A DNA stretch of 12,836 bases, taken from contig DBCG01000056.1 in assembly GCA_002292945.1 (NCBI GenBank), forward strand, positions 1 to 12,836, written 5' to 3'. The notes beneath the pieces were generated by a model that saw nothing but the letters and a program-made list of their open reading frames with translations, searched no databases and was not told the origin of the DNA. Source of the DNA: Proteobacteria bacterium UBA964 (GTDB lineage Bacteria > Pseudomonadota > Gammaproteobacteria > Steroidobacterales > Steroidobacteraceae). The position numbers and the translations under genes were made by a program. Shown piece after piece: positions 7,746 to 12,836 of the stretch; the first letter of the stretch is position 1; each line of letters begins with the position of its first letter.

Positions 7746-9052
7746 GGTCTTTGCTCCCCAACCCCACAGGGCTGATCATCGAACCAGCGGGCCACGGCCG
7801 CCGCGGCCGTCGCCAAAGAGATCTCTTGTGGTGCGCCGGCGCCCTCGCGCAACGGCTTCAGCTGCGCCACACCGCGCGTGAGCTCGTCCTCGCCGAGCAC
7901 CAACGCGAGCGGAGCACCGCTGCGGTCGGCACGACGGAACTGCGCCTTGAAGTTGCCGCCGCCCAGATTGGCTTCGATACGCCGACCGGGCAGCGCGCCA
8001 CGCAGCGCCTCGGCCAAGGGCAACATCGCGCGCGCGGCGGCCTCGCCCTGCGCGACGAGGAAGACATCGGCAGCGACGGCAGGCGGTGCTGCAGCGCCCT
8101 GCTCGAGCAGCGCCACCACCCGCTCCATGCCCATCGCGAAACCGATCGCCGGAGTCGCCTCGCCGCCGAGCTGCGTGACGAGACCGTCATAGCGCCCACC
8201 GGAGCACACGGCATCCTGTGCGCCGAGCGCATCGGTGGTCCACTCGAACACGGTGCGGGAATAGTAATCGAGCCCCCGCACCAGACGCGGGTTGAGCTCG
8301 AAGCTGATGCCGAGCGCCTGCAACATCGCCTGCAGCTCCACGAAGTGGGCGCGGGACTCGGCGTCGAGGTGTTCGGGCAGCGAGGGCGCGCCGGCGATCA
8401 GCGCCTGCATCGCGGGGTTCTTGCTGTCGAGGATGCGAAGCGGATTGCCCTCGAGGCGGCGCAGGCTGTCCTCGTCGAGGTCGCCCCGACGCGCACGGAG
8501 GTAAGCGGTGAGATGTTCACGGTAGGCGCGGCGCGCCTCGGCCGTTCCCAAAGAATTCAGGTGCAAGGTCACCCGGCCGATGCCGAGCCGGCGCCAGAAC
8601 GCCGCGGTCAACGCGATGAGTTCGGCGTCGATGTCCGGGCCGGCGAAGCCGATCGCCTCGACGTCGATCTGGTGGAACTGCCGGAAGCGCCCCTTCTGCG
8701 GCTTCTCGTGGCGGAACATCGGACCGACGCACCAGAGCTTGTGCCGTGCGCCGCGGAGCATGCCGTTGGAGATGACCGCGCGCACCATGCCCGCCGTCGC
8801 CTCCGGGCGCAGCGTGAGCGCTTCGCCGCCCTTGTCGGTGAAACTGTACATCTCCTTCTCGACGACATCGGTGTACTCACCGATCGCGCGCTTGAAGAGG
8901 TCGGTGTGCTCCACCACCGGCACACGCATCTCGTCGTAGCCGTAGGCGTGCAGCAGTTCGCGGGTGACCCGCTCGAGGAACTGCCAACGCGGCGCCTCGG
9001 CGGGCAACAGGTCGTTCATTCCCTTGACGGGCGCGATCGTGGGCGTGCTCAC
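7742..9052 (-). CDS. hisS: Histidyl-tRNA synthetase
   Basis: HisS charges tRNA-His with histidine in the cytoplasm and acts as a class II dimer. The 436 residues fit the family. Class II motif 2 is MFRHEKPQKGRFRQFHQID (112-130). The histidine-specific motif LVRGLDYYSRTVFEW carries Arg259, the catalytic arginine, and GGRYDGL lies at 285-291. Motif 3 is AIGFAMGMERVV (302-313). The anticodon-binding domain (about 330-425) contains GGGNFKAQFRRADRSGA. The start is GTG at 9052, with AGGCGG six bases upstream, giving the typical APVKGMNDLLP N-terminus. The start overlaps the rodZ stop, and its own stop overlaps the yfgM start, both as GTGA. In E. coli ispG precedes hisS; here rodZ does. Confidence 0.98.
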   Translation of the reverse strand: MSTPTIAPVKGMNDLLPAEAPRWQFLERVTRELLHAYGYDEMRVPVVEHTDLFKRAIGEYTDVVEKEMYSFTDKGGEALTLRPEATAGMVRAVISNGMLRGARHKLWCVGPMFRHEKPQKGRFRQFHQIDVEAIGFAGPDIDAELIALTAAFWRRLGIGRVTLHLNSLGTAEARRAYREHLTAYLRARRGDLDEDSLRRLEGNPLRILDSKNPAMQALIAGAPSLPEHLDAESRAHFVELQAMLQALGISFELNPRLVRGLDYYSRTVFEWTTDALGAQDAVCSGGRYDGLVTQLGGEATPAIGFAMGMERVVALLEQGAAAPPAVAADVFLVAQGEAAARAMLPLAEALRGALPGRRIEANLGGGNFKAQFRRADRSGAPLALVLGEDELTRGVAQLKPLREGAGAPQEISLATAAAAVARWFDDQPCGVGEQRP

Positions 9053-9933
9053 GGCGCACCGCCTGGGGCCGGCGATACAGCGGGGGCTTCCTGGGTCTCG
9101 GCGGAACCCGCCGCTTGGGGTATTGCCGAGGGTGCCGGTTCGGGTCTCGGCTCCGGCGGCAGCGCGCGCATCGCCCCGGAGGCTGCGATCTCGAAACGGG
9201 CGACCGAATTGCGGACGGCGTCAGCCGGGATCACCGCCGCACTACCGCTGATCTCGAGCGCCGTGGCATCGCCACGACCCAACAACACCCGCAGCGGCGG
9301 TGCACCCTGCACCGACACGCGCTGACCAGGCTGGAGCATCGCGTAGAGACGACGCGCACCGGTGGCATCGACGACCTCGGCCCAGCAAGGCTCGCTCGCC
9401 GTGAACACGACAGCCACGCCGTCGCCCGGCACGGACGGCGCTGCAACGGCGGGTGTCGCCACGACGGGCGCAGCGGCATCAGGTACGGGTGCGCTCGGTG
9501 CGGATGGTGTCGTCACCGAGGCCTCGGCCGCCGTCGTGGTGGCCGCAGGACGCATCTCTGCGCCTTGCAGGATCCACCATGCCGCGAGCGCGATCACGAA
9601 GGCACCGGCGAGCATCGCCAGGCGACGCCCCCAGCGCTGGGTATCGAGCGGCCGCGGCGCTTGCGGTCCACGGCTGAGATCGGGCAGCACCGTCGAGGCG
9701 CCCTGTTCCGCGTTCCACTGCTCGAGCAGTGGATCGGCAGGCACGCCAAGGAATTCGGCATAGCGGCGCAGATGCCCACGGCTGAACACCGAGGCGCCGA
9801 GCTCCGCCCAGCGCTCACCTTCAAGCGCATCGATGATCTTGGGGTCGCAACGCAACGCAGTCGCGACCGCGGCGGTCGACAGGCCGCGCAGCTCGCGCAA
9901 ACGGGTGAGTTGGATGCCGATGGGTTCGTTCAT
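9049..9933 (-). CDS. rodZ: RodZ-like cytoskeletal protein (HTH, one membrane segment, DUF4115)
   Basis: RodZ anchors MreB to the inner membrane and helps set rod shape. The 294 residues show the RodZ layout. A cytoplasmic Xre-type helix-turn-helix (about 5-70, with LRELRGLSTAAVATALRCD and FSRGHLRRYAEFLGVP) is followed by basic residues and one membrane segment (about 104-122). A Pro/Ala/Thr-rich periplasmic linker (about 125-170) leads to a C-terminal DUF4115-like beta domain (about 172-250, with EPCWAEVVDATGARR). A Pro/Ala-rich tail closes the protein. The ATG at 9933 overlaps the rlmN stop (ATGA); GGGGGA about seven bases upstream can act as ribosome site and belongs to the last copy of a 15-base repeat. 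Sequence in the linker and tail is low-complexity, so the call rests on domain order and location. Confidence 0.9.
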   Translation of the reverse strand: MNEPIGIQLTRLRELRGLSTAAVATALRCDPKIIDALEGERWAELGASVFSRGHLRRYAEFLGVPADPLLEQWNAEQGASTVLPDLSRGPQAPRPLDTQRWGRRLAMLAGAFVIALAAWWILQGAEMRPAATTTAAEASVTTPSAPSAPVPDAAAPVVATPAVAAPSVPGDGVAVVFTASEPCWAEVVDATGARRLYAMLQPGQRVSVQGAPPLRVLLGRGDATALEISGSAAVIPADAVRNSVARFEIAASGAMRALPPEPRPEPAPSAIPQAAGSAETQEAPAVSPAPGGAP

Positions 9934-11093
9934 GCGACATCCCCCATGGCGACATCCCCCACGGCGACATTCCCCACGGCGCGCGGACCCATGGCTTGGG
10001 AGAGTTTGTCGCCGAGGCGCACGCGCACACGATCGTTCACGCGACCGGCAAGCTGGCCGCAGGCCGCGTCGATGTCGTCACCGCGGGTGCGGCGGATGGT
10101 GGCGAGCACGCCGCGCTGGATGAGCTCGTCGCGGAACGCGGTGATCACCGGCATCGGCGAGCGGCGGAAATGCGTGCCCGGGAACGGGTTGAAGGGGATG
10201 AGGTTGAGCTTGGCGGGCTTGCCGCGCAGCAGCCGCGCGAGCTCACGCGCGTGCGAACGCTGGTCGTTCACGCCATCGAGCATCACATACTCGAAGGTGA
10301 TGCTGCGTCCGTTCTGCTCGTCGATGTAGTGCCAGCAGGCCTCGAGCAACTCGGCGATCGGGTGCTTGCGGTTGATGGGCACGAGCTCGTCGCGCAGCGC
10401 GTCATCAGGCGCATGCAAGGACACCGCGAGGGCGCAGTTGGTCTCCTCCGCGAGCTTGTAGATCTGCGGCACGAGACCGGAGGTCGAGAGCGTGACGCGG
10501 CGGCGCGAGATGTCGAAGCCGAGATCGTCGAGCATGATGCGCACTGCGGGCACGACATTGCGGAAATTGGCGAGCGGCTCGCCCATGCCCATCAGCACGA
10601 CATTGGTCACCGGCCGCAGCCCACCCGGCTCGAGGCCGAGCTCGCGGTTGGCGAGCCAGACCTGGCCGACGATCTCCGCGGTGGTGAGGTTGCGGTTGAA
10701 ACCTTGCTGCGCCGTCGAGCAGAACGCGCAGTCGAGGGCGCAACCGACCTGGGAGGACACGCAGAGCGTGCCGCGGTCGGTCTCGGGGATGTAGACCATC
10801 TCGAAGGCCTGCGTGCCGTCGGCGCGCAACAACCACTTGCGTGTGCCGTCGGCTGAATCGTGCCGCGAGACCACCTCGGGCGCGCTGATGATGGCGTGCT
10901 CGGCGAGCTGCGCACGGAAGTCGCGCGCGAGATCGGTCATCGAAGCGAAGTCGCCCTCGACGCGTTTGTACATCCACTGCATGAGCTGACGCGCACGGAA
11001 CGGCTTGCTACCGAGCGACGCCACGAACGCCTCGAGCGCGGGCCTTTCAAGCCCGAGCAAGTGTGTACGGGTGTCGTCGGCAGCAGCGTCCAT
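9930..11093 (-). CDS. rlmN: Dual-specificity 23S rRNA/tRNA adenine-C2 methyltransferase RlmN
   Basis: RlmN is a radical SAM enzyme that methylates C2 of A2503 in 23S rRNA and A37 in some tRNAs. The 387 residues contain the cluster motif CALDCAFC (Cys118, Cys122, Cys125) and the preceding TLCVSSQVG with Cys111, equivalent to E. coli Cys118. The conserved VLMGMGEPLANF lies at 166-177. The methyl-carrying cysteine is Cys345 in RGDDIDAACGQL. The N-terminal helical domain with KPFRARQLMQWMY (30-42) is also present. The final residues (about 372-387) come from a 15-base tandem repeat and are not part of the conserved fold. It starts 18 bases after ndk with no clear Shine-Dalgarno and ends in an ATGA overlap with rodZ. 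No pilF gene lies between them. Confidence 0.97.
   Translation of the reverse strand: MDAAADDTRTHLLGLERPALEAFVASLGSKPFRARQLMQWMYKRVEGDFASMTDLARDFRAQLAEHAIISAPEVVSRHDSADGTRKWLLRADGTQAFEMVYIPETDRGTLCVSSQVGCALDCAFCSTAQQGFNRNLTTAEIVGQVWLANRELGLEPGGLRPVTNVVLMGMGEPLANFRNVVPAVRIMLDDLGFDISRRRVTLSTSGLVPQIYKLAEETNCALAVSLHAPDDALRDELVPINRKHPIAELLEACWHYIDEQNGRSITFEYVMLDGVNDQRSHARELARLLRGKPAKLNLIPFNPFPGTHFRRSPMPVITAFRDELIQRGVLATIRRTRGDDIDAACGQLAGRVNDRVRVRLGDKLSQAMGPRAVGNVAVGDVAMGDVA
9935..9979 (-). repeat. Three tandem 15-base repeats at the rlmN end and rodZ ribosome site
   Basis: On the + strand three consecutive units read CGACATCCCCCATGG (9935-9949), CGACATCCCCCACGG (9950-9964) and CGACATTCCCCACGG (9965-9979), differing at one or two positions. 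In rlmN they encode the C-terminal residues VGNVA-VGDVA-MGDVA. In the message every unit contains a GGGG(G/A)ATG block, so each can resemble a ribosome binding site followed by ATG. The copy nearest rodZ provides its GGGGGA. The unit is a multiple of three, so copy changes would keep the rlmN frame. Confidence 0.9.
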
Positions 11094-11111
11094 GACGGCA
11101 GTGCGTGGCGG

Positions 11112-11540
<429 letters not shown>

Positions 11541-11548
11541 GGTGAGAT

Positions 11549-11555
11549 TCCTTTT
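11549..11555 (-). promoter_or_regulatory. Shine-Dalgarno site that fixes the ndk start
   Basis: AAAAGGA on the minus strand ends eight bases before the ATG at 11540. It decides for the short Ndk form beginning MALERTF rather than the upstream in-frame start. Confidence 0.8.
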
Positions 11556-11588
11556 GTCAGGGTACGGGAAAGAGACGGGCAAACGCCT

Positions 11589-11618
11589 ATTGTACCTGTC
11601 CCAAGCCTCGGACGGCAA
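11589..11618 (-). promoter_or_regulatory. Predicted sigma-70 promoter of the ndk operon
   Basis: A -35 element TTGCCG (11618-11613, 4 of 6) and a -10 element TACAAT (11594-11589, 5 of 6) are separated by 18 bases in the 117-base gap between iscA and ndk. Transcription should begin near 11582, about 40 bases before the ndk ATG. No Rho-independent terminator is visible between iscA and this promoter, so read-through from the isc genes is possible. Confidence 0.7.
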
Positions 11619-11657
11619 CGAAAGACTCGCCGCAAGTGACTGGTCAGAAAGGGATTT

Positions 11658-11981
11658 TCAGACCGTGAAGCTTTCGCCGCACCCGCATTCGGCCTTGGTC
11701 TGCGGGTTTCGGAACTTGAAGGATTCGTTGAGGCCCTGCTTCACGAAGTCGACTTCCGTGCCATCGATCATCGGCAGACTCTGCGGATCGACGAACACGC
11801 GCACCCCGTGATCTTCGAAGACGAGGTCGTCGGGTCGGGTGGCGTCTGCATAGTCGACCACATAGGCGAAACCCGAGCAGCCGGTCTTGCGGACGCCCAA
11901 GCGTAGGCCGAGCCCCTGCCCGCGGGCGGCGAGGAAGTTGCGGACGCGGTCGGCCGCGGCGGGAGTGAGGGAAATGGCCAT
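11658..11981 (-). CDS. iscA: Iron-sulfur cluster assembly A-type carrier IscA
   Basis: A-type carriers pass Fe-S clusters or iron from scaffolds to target proteins. The 107 residues equal the length of E. coli IscA and resemble it closely, for example LRLGVRKTGCSGFAYVVDY, VFEDHGVRVFVD and DFVKQGLNESFKFRNP. The three ligand cysteines are present: Cys35 and the C-terminal Cys99 and Cys101 in ECGCGESF. The ATG at 11981 follows the upstream stop codon directly (TGAATG), with GGAG (11994-11991) nine bases upstream, so it is co-transcribed with the cysteine desulfurase. IscA is favoured over ErpA by length, sequence and the neighbouring IscS-type gene. Confidence 0.93.
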   Translation of the reverse strand: MAISLTPAAADRVRNFLAARGQGLGLRLGVRKTGCSGFAYVVDYADATRPDDLVFEDHGVRVFVDPQSLPMIDGTEVDFVKQGLNESFKFRNPQTKAECGCGESFTV

Positions 11982-12836
11982 TCAGCGAGACTCCGTTGCG
12001 GCGTCGATTCTAGCAAGTGCTTGCCGCAATGCGTCTTCGACCTTCAATAGCCGACCAAGTTTCTCGACCGGGATGCCGTGATGGGCCGCCCAATCTGTCG
12101 GAGACTCCGTCCGGGAGCCCGCCGAGGGCGCCGCTGTCGACGCCAGTTGCCCGACGAGGACCGCAGCAAGGCTGGCCGCCACGGCCCGGGTCTGCGGGCA
12201 ACCGAAGATGCGCCACTGCACCGCCGAGAGCCGACCGGCGGCATCGACCTGGAGGTAACAGCGCACCCGCGTCCCCTCCCGTAACCGCCCCGCCTCGCCC
12301 ATCACCCAGCCTTCACCCGCGGGCGCACCGGGGGCGTCGGCCGCCCGCAGCGACTCCACCGCACGCCGGATGGCGGCCGCCGCAAGGTCGGCGTCGGGTT
12401 CACGGCTGTGGCGCCCGAACATGATCCGTAGCGTCGATTGGGCCAGTTCGGGCGGCAACCCGAGGGCACGCAGCACATAGGAGGGCTCGCCCGAGGCCGA
12501 GTCGCAGGCCGCCCCGCTCGACACGGCAAGCTCCGGGAGCGCTGCCAGCAAGCTCTCGCCCTCGACCCCCTCGATGCTCAGCGACACCAGTCCCGGCAGG
12601 CCGCGCGCCACCGCGGCCGGGTCGAGCGGCGCGTGGTTGCAGCGGATCCCGGGAAGTCCGTCGAGCCCGGCCAAGAGCCGCCTCGCCAAGGCGGTGGTGT
12701 GCTCGGCATCGAGAGCCGACCTTGCGACGGCGATCGCCGCGGCCCGACCGAAACCGACCGCTTGATGGGTCGCGGGCGTCCCCGGGCGCAAGCCGCGTTC
12801 CTGCGGCCCGCCGAACATCAGCGGCTCGAGCCACGG
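11982..12836 (-). CDS. iscS: IscS-type cysteine desulfurase fused to a degenerate IscU-like domain (C-terminal part)
   Basis: The gene is cut by the right edge; 284 residues are visible and the PLP-lysine region is missing. The first part is the C-terminal half of a group I cysteine desulfurase, which takes sulfur from cysteine for Fe-S assembly. It has GGPQERGLRPGTP, VEGESLLAALPELAVSSGAAC with the catalytic Cys (codon 12506-12504), and EPSYVLRALGLPPELAQSTLR. After about LESLRA-type helix end and an Ala/Pro/Gly linker (near 12340-12305), about 105 more residues follow. These line up with IscU: VDAAGRLSAVQWRIFGC against the IscU strand and Cys63, and TDWAAHHGIPVEKLGR with KVEDAL against the IscU C-terminal part. 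Positions of IscU Cys37, Asp39, His105 and Cys106 are Glu, Thr, Gly and Arg. The IscU-like assignment is from a by-eye comparison; the desulfurase call is firm. Confidence 0.85.
   Translation of the reverse strand, partial: PWLEPLMFGGPQERGLRPGTPATHQAVGFGRAAAIAVARSALDAEHTTALARRLLAGLDGLPGIRCNHAPLDPAAVARGLPGLVSLSIEGVEGESLLAALPELAVSSGAACDSASGEPSYVLRALGLPPELAQSTLRIMFGRHSREPDADLAAAAIRRAVESLRAADAPGAPAGEGWVMGEAGRLREGTRVRCYLQVDAAGRLSAVQWRIFGCPQTRAVAASLAAVLVGQLASTAAPSAGSRTESPTDWAAHHGIPVEKLGRLLKVEDALRQALARIDAATESR

Noticed and set aside
7751..9325. Long + strand open frame opposite hisS and the end of rodZ
   Set aside because: It crosses two real genes of the opposite strand and has shadow-type composition rich in Arg, Ala, Gly and His.
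9720..9920. Helix-turn-helix of the 9049-9933 gene as a free transcription regulator
   Set aside because: It is followed by a membrane segment, a Pro/Ala linker and a DUF4115-like domain, the RodZ layout.
9935..9979. Tandem repeats as a CRISPR array or mobile element end
   Set aside because: The units are 15 bases, directly adjacent with no spacers, and in frame within rlmN.
9115..10329. Long + strand open frame opposite rodZ and rlmN
   Set aside because: Antisense shadow; both genes beneath it are supported by motifs and junctions.
11541..11618. Longer Ndk starting at 11618
   Set aside because: The extra residues are not Ndk-like, the region holds the predicted promoter, and a good Shine-Dalgarno precedes the start at 11540.

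Overview
The window is ordinary chromosome from a high-GC gammaproteobacterium (G+C roughly two thirds by eye). The gene order is the classic gammaproteobacterial one: guaA-guaB, divergent xseA, then der, bamB, yfgM, hisS, rodZ, rlmN, ndk and isc genes. It resembles the E. coli and Pseudomonas arrangement, and the base composition and deviations suggest a Xanthomonadales/Nevskiales-like lineage, but the species cannot be fixed from this sequence. I see no mobile element, phage gene, CRISPR array, tRNA or rRNA. There is no gene-free stretch longer than about 130 bases.

Left part (1-2221): guaB and guaA read leftward as a GMP-synthesis operon; guaA runs off the window. The 127-base divergent region to xseA holds a convincing promoter for guaB, a small hairpin at the predicted 5' end, and a run of nine C residues directly before the guaB ATG with no Shine-Dalgarno sequence.

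Middle left (2222-4494): xseA and an exported M23 metallopeptidase read rightward and are joined by an ATGA overlap. The peptidase gene runs 95 bases into the 3' end of der, which comes from the other side.

Main operon (4400-11540, leftward): ndk, rlmN, rodZ, hisS, yfgM, bamB and der follow one another, with a good sigma-70-type promoter in front of ndk. rlmN to bamB are chained by four successive 4-base start/stop overlaps, three of them GTGA. The genes that often sit here in relatives, ispG (between rodZ and hisS) and pilF (between rlmN and rodZ), are absent. A 15-base tandem triplication forms the last codons of rlmN and the ribosome binding region of rodZ. The operon joins GTP/NTP supply, rRNA/tRNA modification, histidine charging, cell shape, outer-membrane assembly and ribosome assembly.

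Right edge (11658-12836, leftward): iscA follows, with no spacing, a partial gene for an IscS-type cysteine desulfurase. The desulfurase carries a C-terminal IscU-like domain. A gap-free comparison with E. coli IscU (recalled from memory) indicates that this domain keeps only one of the usual cluster ligands. It is the most unusual item in the window. The usual iscU, hscBA and fdx genes are not between iscA and ndk.
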